Shown: positions 24,735-33,212 of the stretch, piece by piece
Layout of the letters: every line of letters begins with the position of its first letter
Numbering within the stretch: the first letter of the stretch is position 1
Source: an uncultured Saccharospirillaceae bacterium
Lineage (GTDB): Bacteria; Pseudomonadota; Gammaproteobacteria; Pseudomonadales; Oceanobacteraceae
Direction of reading: 5' to 3'
NCBI GenBank assembly: GCA_947499545.1
Contig: CANMOZ010000015.1
Location: 33,696-97,695, forward strand
DNA: 64,000 nt
The notes under the pieces: model-generated
Database searches by the model: none
Told to the model about the DNA's origin: nothing
Seen by the model: the letters and a program-made list of their open reading frames with translations, nothing else
Translations under genes and position numbers: made by a program

Positions 24735-25724
24735 ATGCGGCGGATTCGATCACGCCAACAGACGGTTTGCTTTCTGACTGCAACGAGCCTTTTGCTGTGC
24801 TTCCTTTTGGTGGGTTGTGATCGTGGAGCAAGCCCCGAAGAGCGCTGGGAACTTGCCGTTCAGGGGCTATACAGCGCTGCTTTGAGTCGTGACGGGGATT
24901 TGGCACTTGTGGGCAGTATCCATCATGGCGGCAGCCTTTGGGGTAATCAAAAACACGAACGCCTATTTGATTGGAATCACCAAGCAGAAGGCTATTCAAG
25001 CATCCTCTCAACAAGCATCTCCACCGACGGAAAGCATGGCGCAACAGCAGACAAGCGCAATATTGTGATTTGGGAAGTGGTTACGGGGGATGCCGTTTGG
25101 TTCTGGAAGGCGCCCGCCGATGTGGAGGCCGTTGCCCTTTCAAATGGCGGCGGTATAGCGGCTGTTGGTATGCGTGACTATACCGTCACCTTGTTTGACA
25201 GTAAAAATGGTGGCTTACTTCGTATTTTTCGTCACGAAGGCGACGTTCAATCTGTTGATATCAGTCAGGAAGGTGATTGGGTTTTATCGGGTTCTGATGA
25301 CAGCACTGCTCGTTTTTGGGACGTCAAAAAGAACAAGCAAGTCTCGAAAATTACTCATGATAATCAGGTCATGACCGTTGCTCTCAGTCGTGATGCCACC
25401 TTAGCTTTCAGCTCATCTTACCGGGGCAACTCAGTGATTTGGGAGACTCAAACGGGGAAAGTTGTGCAATCCATTCCTCACCCGAGTGGGTATTACCGAT
25501 CGGCACGATTTTCCAAAGATGCTTCGACGCTATTGACGGGTACCTCAGCAGGGCATATTCAACTTTGGTCCGTGAGTGAGGGAAAAGAACTCAATATTTG
25601 GACGGCGACTCCGCGTGATCCTTGGATTTCATCCAATACACAGGTTCTGGCCGTAAGCTATGCATCGGGTGGTTATTATGCCATTGGGGCGAATGGGTAT
25701 TTGTATTTTCTGAAAGGTGATTAA
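24735..25724 (+). CDS. WD40-repeat lipoprotein
   Basis: 329 residues. Lipoprotein signal with lipobox LVGC (Cys28), then a beta-propeller built of WD40-like repeats from about residue 40 to 325, for example AALSRDGDLALVGS, VLSGSDDSTARFWDVKKNKQ and LLTGTSAGHIQLWSVSEGKE. WD40 propellers bind other proteins; the lipid anchor places it in the periplasm on the inner or outer membrane. Similar lipoproteins occur near algQ/algP in pseudomonads. Function unknown. Confidence 0.85.
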   Translation: MRRIRSRQQTVCFLTATSLLLCFLLVGCDRGASPEERWELAVQGLYSAALSRDGDLALVGSIHHGGSLWGNQKHERLFDWNHQAEGYSSILSTSISTDGKHGATADKRNIVIWEVVTGDAVWFWKAPADVEAVALSNGGGIAAVGMRDYTVTLFDSKNGGLLRIFRHEGDVQSVDISQEGDWVLSGSDDSTARFWDVKKNKQVSKITHDNQVMTVALSRDATLAFSSSYRGNSVIWETQTGKVVQSIPHPSGYYRSARFSKDASTLLTGTSAGHIQLWSVSEGKELNIWTATPRDPWISSNTQVLAVSYASGGYYAIGANGYLYFLKGD

Positions 25725-25836
25725 AGCTATTCCACTAAAATCATAGCGGCTGTGCTAGTCTTTACTTAGTGCGTCAACGTTCTGAGTGTTACCTTCATGG
25801 AATTGAAGGTTATGTAGGATCAGGGATGGCTTTGTT

Positions 25837-26595
25837 GTGACCACAGCGCTGTATCGAACGTCATATTTGGACCCTACGGGCATCTCTGCGCGTCGAGTCA
25901 AAGAAGCACCGCAACCTAAGCGGTTATTAATTGCTAATTCTAAAGGGGGCTGTGGCAAAACGACGCTTTCAACGAATCTAGCAACGTATTTTGCGCGACA
26001 AGATGCCAAAGCAGCCTTAATTGATTATGACCCTCAAGCGTCTTCCTATTTATGGATAAAATCACGTCACCCTTCTCTACCTCCCATTTTTTCAATTAAA
26101 GCCTTTGAAAAAGCAGCAGTAGGTGCAACCCGTACCTGGCAGTTGAAAGTACCAACCGACACGACGCATATCCTTTTGGATTCTCCGGCGGGGCTAAGTG
26201 GGCACTTGATGAATGATTTAATTCGACAAGCCGATGTGATTATTGTGCCGGTTGTTCCTTCCCCAATTGATATTCGTGCAGCTGCGCGATTTATCCAAGA
26301 AATGTTGTTAAGTCAAACCTTTAGAGCCCACCCAAAACCCATTGGCGTGGTGGCAAATCGCGTGCGTCGGAACACTTTATGCTATTCACGATTGCGCTCA
26401 TTTTTATCAACGCTGCGCATTCCATTCATTACCAGTATCCGAGATACACAATATTACGTTCGTGCAGCCGAGCACGGATTAGGACTCTTTGATATGCAGC
26501 ATCCGAGTCAAAGAGACGTAGTTGAATGGAACCCACTTATCGAGTGGATTGAGTTCAATCTGGCAAAATATGATAAAAAAGCCGTCAATCATTAG
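25837..26595 (+). CDS. ParA-family ATPase, chromosomal orphan
   Basis: 252 residues, GTG start. Deviant Walker A of the ParA/MinD type at about residues 34-45 (NSKGGCGKTTLSTNLA), DYDPQAS as switch, and LLDSPAGL as Walker B. The N-terminal 30 residues (SARRVKEAPQPKR) precede the ATPase core. No ParB or parS-like partner gene is adjacent, so this is probably a positioning ATPase for some other cargo. It lies between the WD40 lipoprotein and algP. Confidence 0.85.
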   Translation: MTTALYRTSYLDPTGISARRVKEAPQPKRLLIANSKGGCGKTTLSTNLATYFARQDAKAALIDYDPQASSYLWIKSRHPSLPPIFSIKAFEKAAVGATRTWQLKVPTDTTHILLDSPAGLSGHLMNDLIRQADVIIVPVVPSPIDIRAAARFIQEMLLSQTFRAHPKPIGVVANRVRRNTLCYSRLRSFLSTLRIPFITSIRDTQYYVRAAEHGLGLFDMQHPSQRDVVEWNPLIEWIEFNLAKYDKKAVNH

Positions 26596-26677
26596 CATTT
26601 TTATGTATTCATTGCTAGATATTGAAATGACCCATCAGTAAAAGTTCGCTAGCGAACTGAGAGCGAGGTGTTCTGCA

Positions 26678-28009
26678 ATGGCTGCAAAGAGAAAGACCAC
26701 TGCGAGGGCGGCCACACGGAAGACGGCTACCCGTAAGACAACAGCACGGAAGTCCGTCGCTAAGAAAAAGGCGACTGCGAAGAAGACAACAGCTAAACGG
26801 AAAACAGCTGCTAAAAAGGCGACTGCACGTAAGTCAGCTGCTAAAAAAGCAACTCGTAAAACCGCAGCTAAAAAGTCTACTGCTCGCAAAGCCTCATCCC
26901 GTAAATCCACTGCCCGCAAGTCCACTGCGAAGAAAGCCACAGCGCGGAAAACCACTGCTAAAAAGGCAAGTACTCGTAAGACGACAGCTAAACGGAAGAC
27001 AGCTAGAAAGAGTGCTGCTAAGAAAGCCACTACCAGGAAGACTACAGCACGGAAGTCGACTGTAAGGAAGACAACCGCTAAGAAGTCTGCTGCTGTTAAA
27101 AAGGCTATGAGTGCTGCGGATAAAATCCAGAAGCAAATGAAAACGCTGGAAGCAAAACTCAAAAAAGCCAAAAAACAGATTGAGACCCATGCTTCGAAAT
27201 CAGTCAAAGACGCCACCAAGCAGGCAGCCTCTTTGAAGAAAAAAGTCGAAGCAGCCAAAAAGAAAAAGGTCGCTGCTGGTAAGAAAGCTACCAAGCTTAA
27301 AACAGCCGCTGCTAAACGCGCGAAGATGACCGCTGAGAAACAATGGAAAACTGCTCAAAAAGCAATGGCCGATGGAAAAAAAGTCCTCGACGCTGCTAAA
27401 AAAGAGCTGAAAACCATTAAAACGAAGCACACTGCTGAGCGCAAAGCATCTGCTGCTGCGAAAAAAGCGAAAAGTGCAGTTAAAAAGACCACTGCCAAAA
27501 AAACCGCTGCTAAAAAAACAGCTACTCGTAAAAAAGCGGCTGTGAAGAAAACAGCGAAAAAGGCAACGGCCAGAAAAGCTGCCAGCTCCAAAAAAGCCGC
27601 AGCGTCTAGAGCGTCAACTAAGAAACGGACTTCTTCAACCCGGAAGGTTGGCATGACGGCAAAGAGGGGAGGATCGTCCCCAAAGTCCGTCTCTCCCGGT
27701 AAATCAGTAAGCAAAGAAAAGAAGTCTGCAGCGACCGCTGAGGCTCGTTTACCCGGAGAGAAGAAATCTTCCCTTGACCCTAAAGGTGCAGTTCGCACAG
27801 ATGCGAAACAAGGCAAGGAAGCCAAAGGTAAGTCCTCTGACTTCAAGGAAAAACCCATGGCCTCTGCGGTGCATAATCCGAATGCGAAGCCGGACACAGG
27901 TGCCAAACCTGCGCCCAGCACGCCAGAGCCGCAAGCCGACATTGAGCCTGCAAAACCCGGCCCGGTCCGCAGCCTCTTTGGTGGGGGTTCTGAAGACAGC
28001 AAGCACTGA
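26678..28009 (+). CDS. algP: AlgP-like histone H1-like protein with Lys/Ala repeats
   Basis: 443 residues, extremely basic for the first 340: many short repeats of the type KKATARK, KTAAKK and RKTTAKR, as in the C-terminus of histone H1 and in Pseudomonas AlgP (AlgR3). These bind DNA without strong sequence preference. Residues about 145-260 are a more regular coiled coil (MSAADKIQKQMKTLEAKLKK). The last 60 are Pro/Ala-rich, ending FGGGSEDSKH. In Pseudomonas the repeats lie at the C-terminus, whereas here they begin at residue 2. The repeats make length changes likely. The antisense strand carries a long false frame. Confidence 0.88.
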   Translation: MAAKRKTTARAATRKTATRKTTARKSVAKKKATAKKTTAKRKTAAKKATARKSAAKKATRKTAAKKSTARKASSRKSTARKSTAKKATARKTTAKKASTRKTTAKRKTARKSAAKKATTRKTTARKSTVRKTTAKKSAAVKKAMSAADKIQKQMKTLEAKLKKAKKQIETHASKSVKDATKQAASLKKKVEAAKKKKVAAGKKATKLKTAAAKRAKMTAEKQWKTAQKAMADGKKVLDAAKKELKTIKTKHTAERKASAAAKKAKSAVKKTTAKKTAAKKTATRKKAAVKKTAKKATARKAASSKKAAASRASTKKRTSSTRKVGMTAKRGGSSPKSVSPGKSVSKEKKSAATAEARLPGEKKSSLDPKGAVRTDAKQGKEAKGKSSDFKEKPMASAVHNPNAKPDTGAKPAPSTPEPQADIEPAKPGPVRSLFGGGSEDSKH

Positions 28010-28035
28010 TGGAATCATTCACAGTATGTTGTGAC

Positions 28036-28060
28036 AAGCGGCCCTCGGGCCGCTTTTTTT
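28036..28060 (+). terminator. Rho-independent terminator after algP
   Basis: AAGCGGCCC and GGGCCGCTT form a 9-base stem (tight loop, probably 4 bases with one pair open), followed by a seven-T run. Confidence 0.93.
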
Positions 28061-28163
28061 ATGTCTTAACCTACTGACCAAGGCATCAGTGTAGATGACA
28101 ACCTGAGGCGGTATCTGGCACACTGCGGCGCACTGAGTATGGGATAGAGCAGAGAGTCAGAGG

Positions 28164-30095
28164 ATGTTGGTTTTTGAAGATGCGCATTTGCACCGTGGAA
28201 TTAAAGTACTGCTAAGAGGTACTCACTTAAAAATATTCCCTCAGCAGAAAGTGGCTTTGATTGGTGCAAATGGATGCGGCAAGTCCAGCATTTTTCAATT
28301 GATTTTAGGCAACTTGGGCTTAGATCAAGGTCATTACGGGCACCCAAAAGGGTGGCGCATTTCCCATATGGCACAGGAAGTCGCGTCTTCTAAGCGCAGT
28401 GCGCTGGATTATGTACTGGATGGGCATAAAGAGTTTCGAGCGGCTGAAACGGCGGTTCAAGAGGCTCATACGCAAGGTGATGATCATGCGCTTGCCCATG
28501 CGCTCGCAACGCTGGATGATTTGAAGGGGTATCAACAGCCCGCCATCGCAGAGCAATTACTAGCAGGCTTGGGGTTTAAACCTGAGCAAATGTCGGCGCC
28601 AGTGTCTAGCTTTTCGGGGGGTTGGCAAATTCGATTGAACCTTGCTCAAGCGTTAATTCAGCCATCGGATTTATTATTACTTGATGAGCCAACCAACCAC
28701 TTGGATTTGGATGCTGCTATGTGGCTTGAGCAATGGCTGCAGCAGTATCCAGGAACCTTATTATTAATTTCCCACGATCGGGATTTTATTGATGCTGTCA
28801 GCGACGTTATTGTGCACGTTGAACATCAGCAACTGAATCGATACACCGGAAACTATTCTGCTTTTGAGCGAGCACGAGCCGAAGCCTTGGCTTTGCAGCA
28901 ACGCATGCATGAAAAACAACAACAAGAAGTTGCGCATTTAGAAGATTTTATTCGCCGTTTCCGTGCAAAAGCGTCCAAAGCGAAGCAAGCTCAAAGCCGG
29001 ATCAAAGCACTTGAGCGGATGGAAATGATCAGCGCTGCTCAGGTCGATTCGCCTTTCGAATTCCGCTTCCCCTGCCATGACAAAATGTCTGATCCTTTAT
29101 TGGTGAAGAATGAAGCAGTGCTTGGGTATCAAGCAGAAAAACCCATATTGCAACAGGTTCAATTTTCGTTGACGCCCGGCAGCCGCATTGGCCTTTTAGG
29201 TCACAACGGTGCCGGGAAATCGACTCTGATTAAAACCCTAGTAGGCGATCTTCCTTTATTGGAAGGTGAATGTGTTGCAGGGGAGCATTTAAAGGTCGGT
29301 TATTTTGCTCAGCACCAACTGGAAGCGTTAGATGTTAATGCGAGCCCGATGCTGCATATCCAACGCATTAGCCCCAATGCAAGAGAGCAAGAGATCCGAA
29401 ATTTCTTAGGGGGTTATGGTTTTCAGGGGGATCGAGCCTTAGAAGCTTGCGGGCCTTTTTCCGGTGGGGAAAAAGCACGTTTAGCTCTGGCGTTGGTTGC
29501 TTGGCATAAACCCAATTTACTCTTATTGGATGAGCCAACGAACCACTTGGATATTGAAATGCGTCAAGCATTGATCAACGCTTTGTTGCAATTCGAAGGC
29601 GCTTTGGTGGTTATTTCTCACGATCGTCACTTATTAAATCAAACCGTTGATGAGTTTTGGTTGGTGCATGCTGGTAAGGTGTCGCTCTTTGAAGGCGATT
29701 TACAAGATTATCAATCCTGGTTGAAGCAGGAAGGTGCTGAACCGGTTTCTGGAAGTTCAGAAGGTATAGAAAATTCAGCCCCTGACACGGTCATTGAGCA
29801 AAATACTCAAGAAGCACGCAAAGCTAAAAAACAACAGGAAGCGCAACGGCGTGCGCGGTTAAGTCCATTAAAAAAACAGCTAACACAGCTGGAAAAAAAA
29901 GTTGAGCAATGTCAGCAGCGTTTGAACAGCATCGAAAATGAATTGGCTGATTCGTCTCTATATGAAGAGAGCAAGAAAGCGCAATTGAAAACCCTACTGG
30001 CAGATCAGCAAGCGATAAAATCGGATCTCGAAGCAGCAGAAATGACTTGGTTTGAATTGCATGAAGAAATGGAACGTATTGAGCATTCGGAATGA
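28164..30095 (+). CDS. yheS: ABC-F ATPase, YheS-like
   Basis: ABC-F proteins carry two ATPase domains without membrane segments and act on ribosomes. 643 residues. Domain 1: Walker A GANGCGKSS, signature FSGGW, Walker B LLLLDEPTNHLD. Linker with basic helices (FIRRFRAKASKAKQAQSRIK) corresponding to the tRNA-interaction motif. Domain 2: GHNGAGKST, FSGGEK, LLLLDEPTNHLD. The last 100 residues form a coiled coil. The N-terminus and length match E. coli YheS. Role in clearing stalled ribosomes is known for relatives and inferred here. Confidence 0.92.
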   Translation: MLVFEDAHLHRGIKVLLRGTHLKIFPQQKVALIGANGCGKSSIFQLILGNLGLDQGHYGHPKGWRISHMAQEVASSKRSALDYVLDGHKEFRAAETAVQEAHTQGDDHALAHALATLDDLKGYQQPAIAEQLLAGLGFKPEQMSAPVSSFSGGWQIRLNLAQALIQPSDLLLLDEPTNHLDLDAAMWLEQWLQQYPGTLLLISHDRDFIDAVSDVIVHVEHQQLNRYTGNYSAFERARAEALALQQRMHEKQQQEVAHLEDFIRRFRAKASKAKQAQSRIKALERMEMISAAQVDSPFEFRFPCHDKMSDPLLVKNEAVLGYQAEKPILQQVQFSLTPGSRIGLLGHNGAGKSTLIKTLVGDLPLLEGECVAGEHLKVGYFAQHQLEALDVNASPMLHIQRISPNAREQEIRNFLGGYGFQGDRALEACGPFSGGEKARLALALVAWHKPNLLLLDEPTNHLDIEMRQALINALLQFEGALVVISHDRHLLNQTVDEFWLVHAGKVSLFEGDLQDYQSWLKQEGAEPVSGSSEGIENSAPDTVIEQNTQEARKAKKQQEAQRRARLSPLKKQLTQLEKKVEQCQQRLNSIENELADSSLYEESKKAQLKTLLADQQAIKSDLEAAEMTWFELHEEMERIEHSE

Positions 30096-30154
30096 TAATG
30101 AAACAGAATTCAAGCTAGCAATTGGCTAGCCTGAATTCTTTGAAAAAGCTGATA

Positions 30155-31522
30155 TTACAACATGCTCGGTAAGTAAGTTACGAGCTCTGGCCAAACAACC
30201 ACACATAATATGGCAAAAATTTGGATGCCGATAAAAGGAATAACCCCACGATAAAGCGCTTCCGTCGTTAGTGCAGGCGGCGCTACACCTCTTAAATAAA
30301 ATAATGCAAATCCAAATGGCGGTGTCAAAAAAGACGTTTGCAGGTTTAGGGCTATCAGAATACCGAGCCATATGGGGTCAATTCCCATAAGGAATAAAGC
30401 GGGTGCAACGATGGGCAGTACAACAAAAGTGATTTCAATGAAATCTAGAATAAAGCCTAGCAAAAAAATGATCAGCATCACCAAGGCTAATGCCGCATAG
30501 GTTCCACCTGGTATTTCTGTGAAAAAGCTTTGAACCCACTCGTCTCCATGAAAACCACGAAACACCAACGAAAAGATTGCAGCGCCAATAAAAATAAGGA
30601 AGACCATAGCGGTGACTTTTACCGTTTCTTGCATGACAGCTGAAAGACAAGCTTTAGTGAGCGTTTTTCGCATGAATGCGAGCAGCGTTGCACCAAGAGC
30701 ACCTAACCCGGCCGCTTCTGTCGGCGTTGCTATGCCCGCTAAAATAGAGCCTAAAACGAGAATAATAAGCCCTAGAGGTGGGAACAATGCTTTTGAAATT
30801 TCAACCCAGGATGTTGTTGATTGGGTAGCGCTTTTTTCAGGGAACCAGTCAGGTTTTAATCGGCTTAAGATTAAAACCCAACAGGCATATAGACAGGCTA
30901 AAAGTACGCCAGGCAGTAATGCACCGATGAATAAATCTCGCACCGAAATGGTTTTAGGATTGAAAATACCCAACTCGAGTTGAGCGTTTTGATAAGCACT
31001 GGACAAGACATCGCCCAATAAAATGAGGGCAATAGAAGGCGGAATGATTTGGCCTAGAGTGCCTGTCGCGCAAATGACACCCCCAGCAAACTCAGGTTTA
31101 TAATTTTGTTTAAGCATCGCAGGCAAAGTAATGAGCCCCATGGTGACGACGGTTGCCCCGATGATTCCGGTACTGGCTGCGAGCAATGCTCCGACCAAAA
31201 TAACGGATAAAGCTAACCCTCCTCGAAATCGTCCTAATGCTTGACCTAATGCCGATAATAAAGACTCTGCAACCGTGGAGCGTTCTAACATAACGCCCAT
31301 AAAGACAAACAGTGGAACTGCAATTAATATTTGATTACTTAATATGCCAAATACTCGGTTGGGTGTTGCACTTAAATAGGAAGCATCAAATACACCGGTT
31401 AATATTCCAATGCCCGCAGCAGCTAATGCGACGCCAGCCAGTGTAAACGCAACAGGAAATCCTAGTAATAAAACTCCGCACAGGGTGATGACCAATAAAG
31501 CGGCAGGTAACCATTCAATCAT
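30155..31522 (-). CDS. dctM: TRAP transporter large permease subunit (DctM)
   Basis: 455 residues from the ATG at 31522, which has GGAG nine bases upstream and overlaps the dctQ stop by 8 bases. About 12 hydrophobic segments. DctM motifs include FVFMGVMLERS, STGIIGATVVTMGLITLPAM, ATGTLGQIIPPSIALILLGD and NLQTSFLTPPFGFALFYLRG. It carries substrate with Na+ across the inner membrane. The extended loops and the variant sequence are typical of the TRAP branch linked to carboxylates such as mannitol/chloroaromatic type, but the substrate cannot be read here. The binding protein gene is not next to it. Confidence 0.92.
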   Translation of the reverse strand: MIEWLPAALLVITLCGVLLLGFPVAFTLAGVALAAAGIGILTGVFDASYLSATPNRVFGILSNQILIAVPLFVFMGVMLERSTVAESLLSALGQALGRFRGGLALSVILVGALLAASTGIIGATVVTMGLITLPAMLKQNYKPEFAGGVICATGTLGQIIPPSIALILLGDVLSSAYQNAQLELGIFNPKTISVRDLFIGALLPGVLLACLYACWVLILSRLKPDWFPEKSATQSTTSWVEISKALFPPLGLIILVLGSILAGIATPTEAAGLGALGATLLAFMRKTLTKACLSAVMQETVKVTAMVFLIFIGAAIFSLVFRGFHGDEWVQSFFTEIPGGTYAALALVMLIIFLLGFILDFIEITFVVLPIVAPALFLMGIDPIWLGILIALNLQTSFLTPPFGFALFYLRGVAPPALTTEALYRGVIPFIGIQIFAILCVVVWPELVTYLPSML

Positions 31523-32099
31523 GACGTTTAGCTCCATTGCGAAGAATGCGCACAGTACCAACGCATAATTGAATGCCTTGCAGAAGTATTAAAATGGGGC
31601 CGATGATTAATAAAGATTTGAGCCAATATAAATAAGGCAGACCGTCACCTTCAGTGGAGCGTTCATGCATGTTCCACGACAGCGAGACATAATCCCAGCT
31701 GCTGATGAGAAGAAATATTCCTGTTGGGAACAATAGTAAGAGGGTGCCGAGCAGGTCGAGAATGGCTTTTTGTTTTAAACTCCAACGACGGTAAAAAATA
31801 TCCACTCGCACATGCGCATTTTCTCGAAGTGCATAGGCAACACCGAACATGATGAGTACGGCATGAGCATAAAGCACACTTTCTTGTAAGGCTGTCGATG
31901 TCACATTAAAGCCATACCTGAGACCGGCAACGAGGCAGGTCACGAGTACAATAAAAAGACTTAGCCATGCTGCAAAAATTCCGGTAGCCTGAATCACTTT
32001 ATCCAGTAGGCGTATTCCGACGTAGCGAGGTGGGCTGCTGTCACTCGAACAATGGGTGGGTCTTGCAGATGCAGAACCTGAAGGTTTTTGTGTTTTCAT
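31515..32099 (-). CDS. dctQ: TRAP transporter small permease subunit (DctQ)
   Basis: 194 residues, four membrane segments. Family features: FNVTSTALQESVLYAHAVLI, ENAHVRVDIFY, and a conserved Trp/Tyr-rich loop before the last two helices. It pairs with DctM, whose start overlaps its stop. The divergent pstS gene begins only 57 bases upstream, leaving no space for a dctP gene on that side. Confidence 0.9.
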   Translation of the reverse strand: MKTQKPSGSASARPTHCSSDSSPPRYVGIRLLDKVIQATGIFAAWLSLFIVLVTCLVAGLRYGFNVTSTALQESVLYAHAVLIMFGVAYALRENAHVRVDIFYRRWSLKQKAILDLLGTLLLLFPTGIFLLISSWDYVSLSWNMHERSTEGDGLPYLYWLKSLLIIGPILILLQGIQLCVGTVRILRNGAKRHD

Positions 32100-32156
32100 T
32101 TTGGTTAGACTTATCGTTGATTTTTCATTGTTGTTTTGGTCTGGTTGAGTCGCATC

Positions 32157-33212
32157 ATGATGCGTGAAATGACGCTATTAATGCAATGCTTTAAAAAAAG
32201 TAATCGTTTTTTAGGTTTAGACTTTTTGAGAAAATTCGGTTTTTGGCTAATGATTGCTGTTTTGGGATTAGCTTCGGGTAGGGTTTTCCCTGCCGTCGAT
32301 CAAACTGAACATCGTGTGAGCTTAACAGGGTCAGATACCTTATCGCCCTTATTGGCGATTTGGGCTGAGCAGTTGACACGGCATGCGCCTTGGGTAACGT
32401 TAGAAATTCAAGCTTCAGGTTCTGCAACGGCGCCTATTGCGTTAGCCAAAGGCAGTGCAGTGATTGGCCCGATGAGCCGTCGTATGACGAGAGAAGAGCG
32501 TCAGCGTATTAAAGTGACGCGTGGTCGAGAACCGCTTGAATGGCCTTTGGCTCTAGATGCCGTTGCGCTTTTTGTACACCCTTCAAACCCTTTGAATGGG
32601 CTCAGCTTGCAAGAAGTCGAGCAAGTTTTTGCCGAAGTGCCCCTTTGCACCCCAAACCCCACTGTACAGAGGTGGGGTGAGCTGCCATCTTATCAACAAA
32701 CCCACCACCCAAAACAAGCATGGTTTGGGCGTTTTAAACTCAGGTTAATCGGACGCAGCAGTTTATCAGGCACTCATCACCACGTGCGCAGCAAAGCGTT
32801 GTGCGGGGGGCTTTTTCGAACGGGTATGGCCGAACTGCCAAGTGCTGCTTCTGTGATTCAGGCGGTGGCTCGTGAACCCAGTGCGATTGGTTATGCCTCT
32901 TTAAGTGCTAAAGCGTCCGGTGTAAAACCATTGCACCTGGATGGCATTAAACCCGGTGCTGTCAGCATACAAAAGGGCACCTATCCTTGGTCGCGTACGC
33001 TTTATTTGTATGTGATGCCGCCAGTCTCAAAGGAGGCATCATGGCCTCAAGGGTTATGGAAGGTACTCAGTTGGATTTATGGTGAGCAAGGCCAAATGGC
33101 CTTGGTCGCGCGCGGTTTTACCCCGATTGCCGACCAAGACCTAAAACAAATCCAAAGCTTCATACAAAAACATAAACCGGTGTTTACGGTAACGCACAGG
33201 GGAGTTCAATGA
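32157..33212 (+). CDS. pstS: Phosphate ABC transporter substrate-binding protein (PstS-like)
   Basis: 351 residues from the first ATG of an ATG-ATG pair; a TTG 21 bases upstream and ATGs at 32160 and 32169 are alternatives. Signal peptide with hydrophobic core GFWLMIAVLGLAS after a long basic N-terminus. The PBP-like domain shows LTGSDTLSPLLAIWAEQ, AIALAKGSAVIGPMSRRMTR, and IGRSSLSGTHHHVRSKALCG. It binds phosphate in the periplasm for the permease encoded downstream. Overlaps pstC by 4 bases. No clear Pho box was found in the short divergent gap with dctQ. Confidence 0.87.
   Translation: MMREMTLLMQCFKKSNRFLGLDFLRKFGFWLMIAVLGLASGRVFPAVDQTEHRVSLTGSDTLSPLLAIWAEQLTRHAPWVTLEIQASGSATAPIALAKGSAVIGPMSRRMTREERQRIKVTRGREPLEWPLALDAVALFVHPSNPLNGLSLQEVEQVFAEVPLCTPNPTVQRWGELPSYQQTHHPKQAWFGRFKLRLIGRSSLSGTHHHVRSKALCGGLFRTGMAELPSAASVIQAVAREPSAIGYASLSAKASGVKPLHLDGIKPGAVSIQKGTYPWSRTLYLYVMPPVSKEASWPQGLWKVLSWIYGEQGQMALVARGFTPIADQDLKQIQSFIQKHKPVFTVTHRGVQ

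Noticed and set aside
26635-28002. Long reading frames on the minus strand opposite algP, rich in Phe, Leu, Ala and Val
   Set aside because: They mirror the Lys/Ala/Arg repeats of algP; composition and lack of ribosome-binding sites mark them as shadows.
32100-32156. Pho box upstream of pstS
   Set aside because: The short divergent gap has no convincing pair of CTGTCAT-like repeats.
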